Shown: piece by piece, positions 1-9,114 of the stretch
Layout of the letters: each line of letters opens with the position of its first letter
How positions within the stretch are numbered: the first letter of the stretch is position 1
The notes under the pieces: generated by a model
What the model saw: only the letters and a program-made list of their open reading frames with translations
What the model was told of the DNA's origin: nothing
The model's database searches: none
Origin: Sphingobacteriales bacterium
GTDB lineage: Bacteria; Bacteroidota; Bacteroidia; Chitinophagales; UBA2359
Direction of reading: 5' to 3'
Assembly: GCA_016711295.1 (NCBI GenBank)
Contig: JADJTE010000001.1
Coordinates: 558,001-622,000, forward strand
Length of the DNA: 64,000 nucleotides
Translations under genes and position numbers: made by a program

Positions 1-2
1 TA

Positions 3-1124
3 AATTTCTACGAGGAGGAAAACTTGCAAATTGGAAAAGAAATCATTGATTTTAAGATTGCCGACCAATCTGCGCAGTATTTCAAGAATTTTAGGCAAAT
101 CATCTTTGAAAAACCAAAGGAAGAAGATTTTGAAACCGAACAGGAGTATCGTGGGCAGTTGAGAAGATACGAAAGGCGAGTGCTTGTTTACAAAGCCTTG
201 CTAAACAAAGCAGGATTTACCCCACCTGAAAGAAATGTTCCAATTGGTGGTTACTTCAACGCCGATTTGAGAAATGCCATGATTAACTATGCTGAGAAAA
301 AATTCACGAAAAAGCAAGGTTTAATAAATGCGGCTGGTCAAACTTTAAGCCAAAATTCGGTAAGTTGGGATAGTTTGGCACCTGCATTTGAAGGCTTGTT
401 TCATTTTCTTTCTACAAGCGACTACAATACTTTCAACCAAAATTACATAAATAGCAGAGATGCTGACGGGGAGAACGACGGAAGTGGAGAAGGTTGGGCA
501 GAGGCGGACTTGGAAACCCTTTTGGAGATGTTCAATTACTCAAAAGGAACGAACCTGATAGGTGGCGTAAATATTCAACACACGACAACGACAAGTGCAG
601 ACTATGCACAAGAAATTTACGACGATTTGGTTGCTGGAAAACTTGTTATCATTGACCAATCCAGCGGAGAGCCAGGAGTAAATCAATCTGCGGCTGATAG
701 GATAATGTGGAAGATATTTAAGAACAACCAAGACCTTTTCAGAAGTGGAAAGCCCATTACCCCAATATTGATGTATGTTGAGGAAGCGCATAACATTTTG
801 CCAAGCGGAAGTGACTTGGACTTGAAAAATGTTTGGGTTCAGACAGCCAAAGAAGGCGCAAAATACAATATCGGCATGGTCTATTCTACCCAAGAGGTAA
901 GTAGTATCCAAAGAAACGTTCTGAAAAATACCGCAAATTGGTTCATCGGGCATTTGAACAACACCGATGAAACACGGGAACTCTGCAAATACTACGACTT
1001 CGCCGATTTTGAAAATTCAATCCGAAGAACCCAAGACAAAGGTTTTTTGCGAGTCAAGACATTGAGTAACTATTTCGTTATTCCTGTTCAAGTAAAATTA
1101 TTTGACGTAACAGACAGAACTTAA
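3..1124 (+). CDS. HerA-like (DUF87-type) ATPase, C-terminal part, cut by window start
   Basis: This is the C-terminal part of a hexameric DNA translocase ATPase of the HerA/FtsK type. The frame is open to the left edge, so the TTG at 24 is probably internal and the Walker A half lies outside. A Walker B strand (ILMYVEEAHNIL, about 762-797) is followed by the sensor-type stretch VYSTQEVSSI (about 880-909). HerA proteins pump DNA and work with a partner nuclease. The next gene starts 5 bases downstream and is NurA-like, which supports the call. The C-terminal FVIPVQVKLF is typical of the family end. The exact subfamily cannot be set without the N-terminus. Confidence 0.8.
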   Translation, partial: NFYEEENLQIGKEIIDFKIADQSAQYFKNFRQIIFEKPKEEDFETEQEYRGQLRRYERRVLVYKALLNKAGFTPPERNVPIGGYFNADLRNAMINYAEKKFTKKQGLINAAGQTLSQNSVSWDSLAPAFEGLFHFLSTSDYNTFNQNYINSRDADGENDGSGEGWAEADLETLLEMFNYSKGTNLIGGVNIQHTTTTSADYAQEIYDDLVAGKLVIIDQSSGEPGVNQSAADRIMWKIFKNNQDLFRSGKPITPILMYVEEAHNILPSGSDLDLKNVWVQTAKEGAKYNIGMVYSTQEVSSIQRNVLKNTANWFIGHLNNTDETRELCKYYDFADFENSIRRTQDKGFLRVKTLSNYFVIPVQVKLFDVTDRT

Positions 1125-1129
1125 TCATT

Positions 1130-2488
1130 ATGCCATTTGAAGGAGAATTTGCCAGTTACGAGCCTTTGCGTCGCATCATGGAAAGCGACAAAGTAAAAGC
1201 GATTGAAAACCGTTTTAAAATCCGCCAGTCAGACGGACAGGAATATAGTTTTTTGACCCAACTAACAGATAAGAGCCAACTCACGCCAAGTGATTGGCAG
1301 CCCGATATGATTTTGGGAATTGACGGCAGTTGCCACGCCGCCAAAGCAGAAAATGGCTTCCCCGGAGCAGAATTTGGCTACATTACGGTTGCTTCGGTAC
1401 TTATTTTGCTCGACAAAATACGAGAGTTGGAAAAGCAAGAGTTCATTGCTCCAAAGGCATTTAGAGAAACCGAAAAATCATCAACCATTGATGCCGTTTT
1501 CCCAGGTTGCAACGTGGTTATTGACGATGAAGAAAGTGCAAAGGCTTCAATGCGTAAAACTCTGTTTGAGCAATTGCTCGGAAATATTGTTTTTACTGAG
1601 GGGGAGACTTTGCTCGAAACCTATGAAGCACTTTTGAAAATCAAGCGAGGCAAAGGCGGAGACAGCAAGCCACCGAAATGTCCTTGTGAAGATGAAGAGG
1701 AATACCAATATGGATATGGTCAATACGATTGTGCCACTTGCGGAAAGTTACTTTACTCAACTGATGCTTTGCGTTTGCATGAATTGCACAATCCCGCAGG
1801 AAGTTGCAGGGAAATGTATGGTCAAATCATGTTCACTTTGGAACGGCTTTGGTTAATCCACATTTTGAGGGCTTTCGAGCGCAAAAATTGGTTGCCAACT
1901 TTGCGTCGACTTGCATTTATGATTGACGGAACGTTGGCAGTTTACAGCACTTCATCTTGGCTTACAAAATCAATCACCGATGAACTGAAAAGGCTCAATG
2001 ACTTGCAGAAAACAGTAAACGGAACTGATTTGCTGATACTTGGCATCGAAAAATCGGGAACTTTTGTCAATCACTTTGAAGATATTGACACAGACAAGGA
2101 AGGCGGTAAAGACAAATTCCCGTCACAATCCGCCTTGTTGCTCGATGATGCTTATATCAAAAAGAACATCATTTTCTCACAGAGCGATAAAATCTATGGA
2201 AAAGATACTTATTTTGGCAGGAAGTTCTTTTATAAAACAAAAACAGGTTACAAGGTTGTTTCAAGTATTGCCACGTTCAGCGATTATCAGCAAGACTTGA
2301 GAACAGCACACACAAACCAGTTTCCAAGATTAGCCGATGCGCTGAATTTGTTAGACCAAGTTACATCTAATCGCTATCCAAATTCTGTAACACCATTGAT
2401 AACCGCACATTCAGAAGCCGCAATACCTCTAAATTTAGGAAAACGGCTTTTTGAAGAAATTGCGAGAGAAATCAGAAAACGCGCATAA
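1130..2488 (+). CDS. NurA-like nuclease with a C2H2-type zinc-finger insert
   Basis: A 452-residue protein with NurA family marks: LGIDGS with the first acidic residue at D65, a second strand FMIDGTLA with D266, and a C-terminal half ending in an AHSEAAI-type segment. NurA resects DNA ends together with HerA. Between the two acidic motifs lies an insert with CPC (184-186) and CATCG (from C201), then H217 and H220. The spacing C-x2-C-x12-H-x2-H suggests a zinc finger, which I do not know from classical NurA. The gene sits 5 bases after the HerA-like gene and 5 bases before the methyltransferase gene, so the three are probably one operon. Family call by motif, not by alignment. Confidence 0.72.
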   Translation: MPFEGEFASYEPLRRIMESDKVKAIENRFKIRQSDGQEYSFLTQLTDKSQLTPSDWQPDMILGIDGSCHAAKAENGFPGAEFGYITVASVLILLDKIRELEKQEFIAPKAFRETEKSSTIDAVFPGCNVVIDDEESAKASMRKTLFEQLLGNIVFTEGETLLETYEALLKIKRGKGGDSKPPKCPCEDEEEYQYGYGQYDCATCGKLLYSTDALRLHELHNPAGSCREMYGQIMFTLERLWLIHILRAFERKNWLPTLRRLAFMIDGTLAVYSTSSWLTKSITDELKRLNDLQKTVNGTDLLILGIEKSGTFVNHFEDIDTDKEGGKDKFPSQSALLLDDAYIKKNIIFSQSDKIYGKDTYFGRKFFYKTKTGYKVVSSIATFSDYQQDLRTAHTNQFPRLADALNLLDQVTSNRYPNSVTPLITAHSEAAIPLNLGKRLFEEIAREIRKRA

Positions 2489-2493
2489 ATAAA

Positions 2494-3643
2494 ATGCACA
2501 CAATAGAAAGCATAGGCAATTTAAAAGGCAATAGCAATGCCATTACCCGTTGGGCGACATTCGGACCATACTATGCGATGTTCCCGATTGACTTTGCTTT
2601 TAGTGTTGTTGAGCAATACTCGAAGGTAGGCGATTATATTTTAGACCCCTTTGCGGGGCGGTGTTCAAGCGTGTACGCAGGGGGCGTACTTGGGCGCAAC
2701 AGTTTGGGGATTGAAATCAATCCGTTGGGTTGGCTATATGGCACAACGAAGTTAAGCCCAGCCCCAAAGGAATTAGTAGTTGATAGATTAGCGGACATCT
2801 ACAATCAACGAAATGATTACAAAGCCCAAGCCGAGCAAATGCCAGAGTTCTATCATTTGTGCTTTTGCGATGAAGTATTAACCTTTTTACTTTCCGCAAG
2901 AGATAATTTGAAATGGCAAACAGAAAGTGCCGATGCGACTCTAATTTCTATTCTCTTGGTTTACTTGCACGGAAAGTTAGGAGAGGGAATGTCAAACCAA
3001 ATGCGCCAAACGAAAGCGATGGGCTACAACTACTCGATAAATTGGTGGAAAGAAAAAGGAATGATTGAGCCGCCGAAAGTTGACCCTCTCCGTTTTATCA
3101 TGCAAAAATTGATTGGCGATACGCAAAAGGCATTCCCGAACTTTCGGGAGAAAGTGCAGTCGCTTTTGGCGATGCTACCTGGAATTGCCTCAAATGGTAG
3201 AGCGAGCGAAAGTAAATAGAATAAAATTCTCCTTACTTTTTACTTCGCCGCCGTATTGGTCAATCGTTGATTATCACACCGACCAATGGTTAAGATTGTG
3301 GCTACTCGGAGAAGATGAAAAACCAAAATCAAGGGACGATAAGCACAAACGCCGATTTAATTCAAAAGTGGATTACGAAAATCTTTTACAAACCGTTTTT
3401 CAGGCATCTGCGGAAGTAATGAAAAAGCAAAGTACAATATTCATTAGAACCGACGCAAGAGAATTTACTTATGAAACAACTCTAAAAATACTGCGGGAGT
3501 GTTTCCCGAAGCATAAAATAAAAGAAGAAAAGAAACCATTTACAAAAAAGACCCAAACCGAACTTTTTAATCATACAGATACTTTGCCAGCAGAAAAATA
3601 TGGTGAAGTTGATATAATAATGACCCGTGACTGTCCGAAATAA
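2494..3643 (+). CDS. DNA methyltransferase (TSPPY type), frameshifted
   Basis: The N-terminal frame (2494-3219) has SAM-binding motif I DPFAGRCSS followed by LGIEINPLGW. The C-terminal frame (3113-3643) has the catalytic motif FTSPPYWSIVDYH. The order motif I, about 190 residues, motif IV resembles alpha-type amino-methyltransferases. TSPPY is common in N4-cytosine enzymes, but N6-adenine cannot be excluded. The break lies at about 3155-3210. A third frame there reads FGDAT at 3165-3179, a segment expected before motif IV, so two single-base indels are likely. It is the third gene of the HerA/NurA operon and would be the modification partner of that pair. Probably intact in the organism if the indels are assembly errors. 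Confidence 0.75.
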
Positions 3644-3662
3644 AAAAGGTGAGAACAACGCA

Positions 3663-3724
3663 CTCACGCCAACTGCCGCCAAAGCCCAACTCGCAAAGCC
3701 AACGCAGGCGGCGGCATGCGTGAG
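3663..3724. repeat. Imperfect inverted repeat after the methyltransferase gene
   Basis: Two nested arms pair across a central loop: CTCACGC (3663-3669) with GCGTGAG (3718-3724), and TGCCGCC (3674-3680) with GGCGGCA (3710-3716). It starts 20 bases after the methyltransferase stop. There is no T-run behind it, so it is not a simple terminator. It could be an RNA structure or a relic of the cassette boundary. No integron-type GTTRRRY core is visible. Confidence 0.55.
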
Positions 3725-3760
3725 AGCAACTGCTGCATCTTCCGATAAATAAACGCTCGG

Positions 3761-3804
3761 AATTTGCCCTCTCGCGCCCGCCATATCGAGAGGGCAAATT
3801 TTTT
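3761..3804 (+). terminator. Rho-independent terminator ending the HerA/NurA/methyltransferase operon
   Basis: A perfect 14-bp stem, AATTTGCCCTCTCG (3761-3774) with CGAGAGGGCAAATT (3787-3800), is followed by TTTT. It stands about 120 bases after the methyltransferase stop. Confidence 0.8.
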
Positions 3805-4109
3805 GGAGGGCAAACGCGCTGATAATCTGGCTTTTTAGGACAAAAACCCCCTTAAAATTAATTACGTTACAGAATGAACAATATTGATTTTCAAACGAAC
3901 AAGCAGGAATTGCAAACCTCTGATTTACAACAGACTTAGAGCGAATGTCTGCAAAGCAGAACACAAGTATTACAGCCTTGAAATGGCTTGTATACCAAGC
4001 ATTTTGTCCCAAAAATCCCATTAGAGTATTTATCACTAACCACACTCTCATCGCTAAACACTAAAAAGCTAAGCACAGTATTAGAAATGGCATCTTTTCT
4101 CTCGATTTT
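3805..4109. other. Intergenic stretch without recognised gene
   Basis: About 300 bases between the terminator and the PASTA gene. Open frames here (such as a long minus-strand frame from 4051) have low-complexity aromatic translations that resemble no family I know. No promoter of the TAnnTTTG type was found close to the PASTA gene start. Confidence 0.4.
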
Positions 4110-4967
4110 ATGAACACCCGCAAGTTTTGGCTCAATATCTTGGCGATGTTTGCCTTAGTTATGGGTTTGATGTGGCTCGCGTTTGCTTCCTTGTCGTCCT
4201 ATACCAAGCACGGCGAAAGCATTAAAGTGCCCGAACTGGCAAGATGACCCTCGGCGAGGTAGCCTCCTATTTAGAAAAGCGAAACCTACAATATACCATA
4301 CTCGACTCGGCGTATAACGAAGACCTCAAACCCGAAGCTATCATCGACCAAGACCCGCCACCAGGCGCAACCGTTAAAGAAAATCGCCGTATTTACCTCA
4401 CCGTCAATGCCAAACACCCGCCGTTGGTCAAAATCCCCGAAATTATACATGCCTCGCTGCGTAGTGCCGAAGTACAGTTGCAAAGCGTAGGATTAGAAAA
4501 AGGCGAGCTCAAATACGAACCCGATTTGGCAAAAAATGCCGTACTCGATATCCGAATAGACGGCTTGAGTGTCAAACCAGGTGAGGAAGTGCCCAAAGGT
4601 ACGCGCATAGACTTAGTATTAGGCAACGGATTGGGTAGTACGCGCATCGATGCCCAACTTAGTGGGCAAAACATTCTTGGAAGCAAAATTAACCCTACGC
4701 GCATTTGAGCTAAACTTAGGGGCAGTAGTCAAAGAAGGTGCTATCCAAAACGAAGAAAGTGCGATAGTGTACAAACAAAAACCCGACCCCGGACCAAACG
4801 GCGACCGACAAATAACAGTAGGCGAACCTGTAGACGTATTTTTGCGCGAAGGAACAGGGCTGCCGCCAGGTGTCGTGTTCAAGGAAGGCGACATGACCCC
4901 TCAAAACGATAATGCAATACCACCATCACCGCCCGCCGCCGCCGATACAACCCTACCCGTAGACTAA
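4110..4967 (+). CDS. PASTA-domain membrane protein, frameshifted twice
   Basis: Starts with ATG at 4110: a short basic N-terminus (MNTRKFW), then one membrane helix (LNILAMFALVMGLMWLAFA). Three PASTA-type repeats follow, each with the pattern V-P-x-L-x-G-x-x-x-x-x-A: VPELA..MTLGEVASYL, VKIPEIIHASLRSAEVQL and MPNLVGKTFLEAKLTL. Shifts are needed at about 4242 (in GCAAGATGA, one base missing) and near 4650-4680. PASTA domains bind muropeptides in cell-wall kinases and PBPs. In Bacteroidota this small anchored form is usual, and its exact role is unclear. The C-terminus is Pro/Ala rich. Reconstructed length is about 285 residues. Confidence 0.8.
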
Positions 4968-4990
4968 GCCCCCAACAACTAATATTGCCA

Positions 4991-5030
4991 ATAGCCGTAT
5001 AGCCCACCATGCTATACGGCTATCTTTTTT
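4991..5030 (+). terminator. Terminator after the PASTA gene
   Basis: Perfect 13-bp stem ATAGCCGTATAGC (4991-5003) with GCTATACGGCTAT (5011-5023), followed by CTTTTTT. Confidence 0.85.
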
Positions 5031-5188
5031 GGTACAAACATTTAGCGAAGCTAATTTTTTTAGTACATAAAAGAAAAATTAATTTTTATAAATTGCTTTA
5101 AATCAACAATTTATATAGTATTATAAATAAATTTTTTGTTTTACAGAAAAAAAACTAAAAATAATGGCTCAAAAACTAAAAACAGTAG

Positions 5189-5196
5189 TAACTTTG
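5189..5196 (+). promoter_or_regulatory. Putative -7 box TAACTTTG
   Basis: Matches the Bacteroidota -7 consensus TAnnTTTG. It would give a leader of about 180 bases before the transglycosylase gene at 5379. No clear -33 TTTG is seen. The rest of the 350-base AT-rich stretch 5031-5378 shows no gene. Confidence 0.4.
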
Positions 5197-5378
5197 CATC
5201 GTTCAAAGCGTCTAAGCCATACAATTGCTTCTGAATAACCGCATACGAACCATAAAAAATATAGTAGTTATTTGATTTTTTGACGACAAACAACAGCATC
5301 GCTGCGGTAGGAAAATAAAGCAGAAGCAATATACCATTCATTGTTTCAACCTTTTAAACCCCCACACTTTTCGCAGCC

Positions 5379-6086
5379 ATGAACGACAATAAACCAACCC
5401 GAATTAGGTTGCCTGCCAAAATTACGCTTACCTATAAAAGCATAGGGTTTGTGGTATTGATACTCCTAAGTAGCAATTTTGCCACCTATTTTTATCACAA
5501 CAACCGCAACATAGATGCCGCCGCCCGCAAGCGCAACGAACTGTATCTGTTAAGCGAAGCACAAACTTATGTGTACGACCCCAAAAAATTTGAAGATAAA
5601 GTATGCCAAGTGAGCCGCCGACTAAGCATACCTCCCGAATGGCTGATGGCAGTAATGCACAGCGAATCGCGTTTCGATGCGTCGGTGAGCAACTACAAAG
5701 GCAGCGGCGCAACAGGATTGATACAATTTATGCCCACAACAGTAAAAGATTATGACGTAACCATAAAACAACTACGCAACATGAACCATGTAGAACAATT
5801 AGATTTTGTGTATGAATACCTGAATGATAAAAAAGAACGATACCGCGAATTTGAAAACCTGACCGACTTGTATTTGGCTATCTTGTATCCGCAAGCCCTC
5901 AACGAAGACTATTGTTATACGCTATACGCATCGCCCTCACAAGCCTACCGACAAAATTCGGGCTTAGACCACGACCGCGACGGGCGCGTAACCGTATCGG
6001 ATATAGACAAATACCTGAAACGAATCTACCCAAGCGCGTATATGCTCACAAAGAAGATGCACAAAAAACGCTATTCGATCGCCTGA
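5379..6086 (+). CDS. Lytic transglycosylase (SLT family) with EF-hand-like tail
   Basis: A 235-residue protein with an N-terminal membrane helix (SIGFVVLILLSSNFATYFY). It has an SLT goose-lysozyme-like domain: catalytic Glu in AVMHSESRFDAS, the GATGLIQFMP motif, and a YLNDKKERY segment. It cleaves murein glycan strands in the periplasm. Near the C-terminus, DHDRDGRVTVSDIDKYL matches an EF-hand or dockerin-type calcium loop, which is unusual in the core family and may tune activity or stability. The downstream gene is transcribed from its own promoter after a terminator. Confidence 0.85.
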   Translation: MNDNKPTRIRLPAKITLTYKSIGFVVLILLSSNFATYFYHNNRNIDAAARKRNELYLLSEAQTYVYDPKKFEDKVCQVSRRLSIPPEWLMAVMHSESRFDASVSNYKGSGATGLIQFMPTTVKDYDVTIKQLRNMNHVEQLDFVYEYLNDKKERYREFENLTDLYLAILYPQALNEDYCYTLYASPSQAYRQNSGLDHDRDGRVTVSDIDKYLKRIYPSAYMLTKKMHKKRYSIA

Positions 6087-6198
6087 AAACAATAGCAGGT
6101 AGGTAGCTGCCCCCAACAACCCAAACCATAGGGCACACAATAATATAGAGGTTTGTTTTTTTTAATAGGGTTTGTCAAAAACGGCGCAAGCCGAACAG

Positions 6199-6236
6199 CC
6201 CGCCAGACTTGGTGCCTCAACCATCTGGCGGGTTTT
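6199..6236 (+). terminator. Terminator after the transglycosylase gene
   Basis: Stem CCCGCCAGA (6199-6207) with TCTGGCGGG (6224-6232), continued inside by TTGGT/AACCA, then TTTT. Confidence 0.85.
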
Positions 6237-6304
6237 GTTGTTTATAAAAGCCCAACAAATTGACCAATAACCCGATAACCCAAGCAATATGCAGAATTTA
6301 TCCC

Positions 6305-6312
6305 TACCTTTG
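6305..6312 (+). promoter_or_regulatory. -7 box TACCTTTG of pcrA; start nearly leaderless
   Basis: TAnnTTTG box whose last base is only 5 bases before the ATG at 6318. Transcription would begin about at the start codon. The upstream GTG at 6312 overlaps the box, so it is unlikely to be the start. Confidence 0.7.
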
Positions 6313-6317
6313 TGCGT

Positions 6318-8630
6318 ATGTCCATAGCTTATTTAGACGAACTTAATCCTATACAACGCGCTGCCGTCGAGCAAACCGAAGGTCCAGTCATGATTGTAGC
6401 AGGACCAGGGTCGGGCAAAACGCGGGTACTCACCTACCGCATCGCCCACCTAATACGCAATGCCTGCGCCCCCGCCTATCAAATCCTCGCGCTTACTTTT
6501 ACCAATAAAGCGGCTAAGGAAATGAAAGCGCGGGTAGAAAAAATAGTAGGCGAAACCGCTGCCCGACAATTGTGGATGGGAACTTTTCACAGCATTTTTG
6601 CCCGTATCCTACGCACCGAAGCCGATAAATTGGGCTATCCAACCAATTTTACCGTATATGACCAAGACGATGCCAAAAGCCTAATAAAAACCATCCTCAA
6701 AGAACAAAACCTGAGCGACGAAAACTACAAACCCCAACAAGTATTACAACGCATATCGCACGCCAAAAATAACCTGCTCACGCCCGAAGCCTACCTACAA
6801 AACGAAACATTGATGGCTGCCGACCTACAAGCAGGACGACCGCAGTTGGGCAATATCTATCGCGCATACTACCGCCGATGCCGACAAGCAGGCGCAATGG
6901 ATTTTGACGATTTGTTAGTGAAAACTTACATATTATTATACAAAAACACAGATGTATTAGAAAAATATCGGCAAAAATTTAAATTTCTGCTCATCGACGA
7001 GTTCCAAGATACCAATTTTGCCCAATATGCCATCATACGGCTATTGGCACAAAGCCACCACAATATAGCCGTAGTAGGCGATGACGCGCAAAGCATCTAC
7101 GCCTTTCGAGGGGCAACTATCGAAAATATCCTCAATTTTGAGCGCGACTACGGCAAGTTTGCCTTAAAAGTGTTCAAATTAGAACAAAACTACCGCTCCA
7201 CAGGACATATCGTAGCCGTAGCTAATAGCATTATTGCCAATAACCAACGACAAATAGCCAAACAAATTTGGACATCGAACGAAAACGGCGGAAAAGTGCG
7301 CCTTGCTTATGCTCCGTCTGATAGTGCCGAAGCCAAGCTAATTGCCGACTGGGTATTGGAAGAACGCCTGCGCTATCATTTCCGAAACGACGATATCGCT
7401 ATCTTTTACCGCACCAATGCCCAGTCGCGACCCATCGAAGAGGCATTGCGCAAACAAGGCATACCCTACCGCATCTACGGTGGTTTGTCGTTCTATCAGC
7501 GCAAAGAAATCAAAGATATGATGGCTTACTTGCGCTTAGTCGTCAATCGATACGACGAAGAAGCCTTGAAGCGCGTAATCAATTACCCCTCGCGCGGGAT
7601 AGGCGATACTACGATGGAAAAAATGGGGCAATTAGCCCTCAAAAACAATATCCGCCTATGGGAAGTAGCCAAACATATAGACCAAGTGAGCAGCGTACAA
7701 GCCCGACAAAAAGCCAAAATCTGGGAATTTGTGCAACTCATAGAACGCTTTGCCCAATTGCTGCCCCAAACTGATGCCTACGAAATGGCGCGTATCATAG
7801 GCAGCGAAAGCGGTATAGTGACCGATTTGTACCAAGATAAAACCGTAGAGGGTCTGAGCCGATACGAAAACCTGCAAGAGTTGTTCAACTCCGTCAAAGA
7901 ATTTACCGATAACAAACGCGAACTCGCCGCCGACACACTCGAAGAAAACGATGCCACCTTGGGAGCATACCTGCAAGAGGTGAGCCTACTAACCGACTTA
8001 GACGACGAAAACAACGAACAAGGCACTGTAAAGATGATGACCGTACATGCAGCCAAGGGCTTAGAGTTCGGCTGTGTGTTTATTGCGGGCATGGAAGAGG
8101 GTTTGTTTCCGTCTCAACGCTCGGCAAATAATGCCCAAGAAATAGAAGAAGAACGCCGCCTGTTTTACGTAGCCGTTACCCGCGCCGAAAAAAGCCTAAC
8201 GCTATCAGGTGCGCAATGTCGATACAAATTCGGCGAACTGCAATATGCCCAACCCAGCCGATTTTTGAGCGAAATACCGCCCCAAATGCTCAATAATGCT
8301 ACGGCAGGCACCAACATACCACGCATCGCAATACCTGCAGCAGAATTAGACGAGAATAGTAGCTCTTTTATGCGCCAAAATATCAATAGCATCAAACGGC
8401 AACAATCACCAAGCCCGAACAACCCATCAATCGTTACTTTGCCCTCGTTCAAACCCTCCGACCCATTGCTCATCAAAGAAGGCATGACCGTATGGCATCA
8501 GCGTTTCGGGCGCGGAAAAGTGTTTTTGGTCGAAGGCGGCGGCGACAAGCGCATGGCGCATATTCGGTTTGAGGTGCAAGGCGAAAAACGCATTCTGCTA
8601 AAATTTGCCCTGCTGATGATTGTCGAATAA
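6318..8630 (+). CDS. pcrA: UvrD/PcrA-type ATP-dependent DNA helicase
   Basis: Superfamily 1A helicase of about 770 residues, close to the family's usual length. Motifs in order: Q motif LNPIQRAAV, Walker A AGPGSGKTR, LALTFTNKAA (Ia), DEFQDTN (II), GDDAQSIYAFRGA (III), LEQNYRST (IV), MTVHAAKGLEF (V) and FYVAVTRAE (VI). The tail has a Tudor-like end (VWHQRFGRGKV..). It unwinds DNA 3' to 5' in repair and displaces proteins from DNA. ATG at 6318 is preferred over GTG at 6312 because the promoter box ends at 6312. The frame is intact over 2.3 kb, unlike many neighbours. Confidence 0.95.
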   Translation: MSIAYLDELNPIQRAAVEQTEGPVMIVAGPGSGKTRVLTYRIAHLIRNACAPAYQILALTFTNKAAKEMKARVEKIVGETAARQLWMGTFHSIFARILRTEADKLGYPTNFTVYDQDDAKSLIKTILKEQNLSDENYKPQQVLQRISHAKNNLLTPEAYLQNETLMAADLQAGRPQLGNIYRAYYRRCRQAGAMDFDDLLVKTYILLYKNTDVLEKYRQKFKFLLIDEFQDTNFAQYAIIRLLAQSHHNIAVVGDDAQSIYAFRGATIENILNFERDYGKFALKVFKLEQNYRSTGHIVAVANSIIANNQRQIAKQIWTSNENGGKVRLAYAPSDSAEAKLIADWVLEERLRYHFRNDDIAIFYRTNAQSRPIEEALRKQGIPYRIYGGLSFYQRKEIKDMMAYLRLVVNRYDEEALKRVINYPSRGIGDTTMEKMGQLALKNNIRLWEVAKHIDQVSSVQARQKAKIWEFVQLIERFAQLLPQTDAYEMARIIGSESGIVTDLYQDKTVEGLSRYENLQELFNSVKEFTDNKRELAADTLEENDATLGAYLQEVSLLTDLDDENNEQGTVKMMTVHAAKGLEFGCVFIAGMEEGLFPSQRSANNAQEIEEERRLFYVAVTRAEKSLTLSGAQCRYKFGELQYAQPSRFLSEIPPQMLNNATAGTNIPRIAIPAAELDENSSSFMRQNINSIKRQQSPSPNNPSIVTLPSFKPSDPLLIKEGMTVWHQRFGRGKVFLVEGGGDKRMAHIRFEVQGEKRILLKFALLMIVE

Positions 8631-9114
8631 CAACTGACTTACTACTGGTTTGGTTTTTAAGTTTTATACACTTACCTTACACGTGTTTCATGCCTACGGT
8701 ATTCTCGGGCTTGTGTCTATTAGATGTTACCAGTGTAATATGTTTAAGCCACTTTAAAAACAAAATACATTAAATATTTTTATAATTTATTATAAGTTAT
8801 TGATAAACAGTAAATTATATCTTGTATAAATTCCCCATCTTTGGAGGGTTAGGGGAGTTCTTGAACTAATATCTCAATTATCTAACGCTATTTCTAATTC
8901 CTAACGCTTGGAAATGGATACATGATAGGCAAAATTAATACTCAAAATTAGAAAATCAAACCACTATTTAGCCTTGTAGGGGAACTAATCGAATATGCAG
9001 CGATGTCAGGCATTATTAGATAAGTATTGCTCATTACCCCATACCCAAAACCCTATACCCTAAATAGTTATCCGAAATTTAAAAATCAGACCATTAGACC
9101 GCAACAGTTTCTAT
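8631..9114. other. Intergenic region with one MITE copy
   Basis: Between convergent pcrA and recR. AT-rich, no credible coding frame. The only recognisable content is the repeat element at 8961-9070. Short near-copies of a GAAAATCAAACCA-like string lie on both sides (8951-8963 and 9080-9092). Confidence 0.5.
8961..9070 (-). repeat. MITE-like element, copy 1 (reverse orientation)
   Basis: Inverted copy of the seven-member family: CTATTTAGCCTTGTAGGGG at the left and CCCTAAATAGTTA at the right, with the C-rich complement of the G tract (four C-runs) at about 9037-9060. The outer bases of the left end are lost. It lies downstream of both convergent genes. Confidence 0.85.

Noticed and set aside
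3663..3724. Integron attC site
   Set aside because: No RYYYAAC/GTTRRRY core sites and no integrase gene.
3482..4051. 189-residue minus-strand frame as a gene
   Set aside because: It overlaps the end of the methyltransferase gene and a terminator, and its translation is aromatic low-quality sequence without any motif.
5141..5341. 66-residue minus-strand frame
   Set aside because: Runs of Leu/Phe from an AT-rich spacer; no start context or family.
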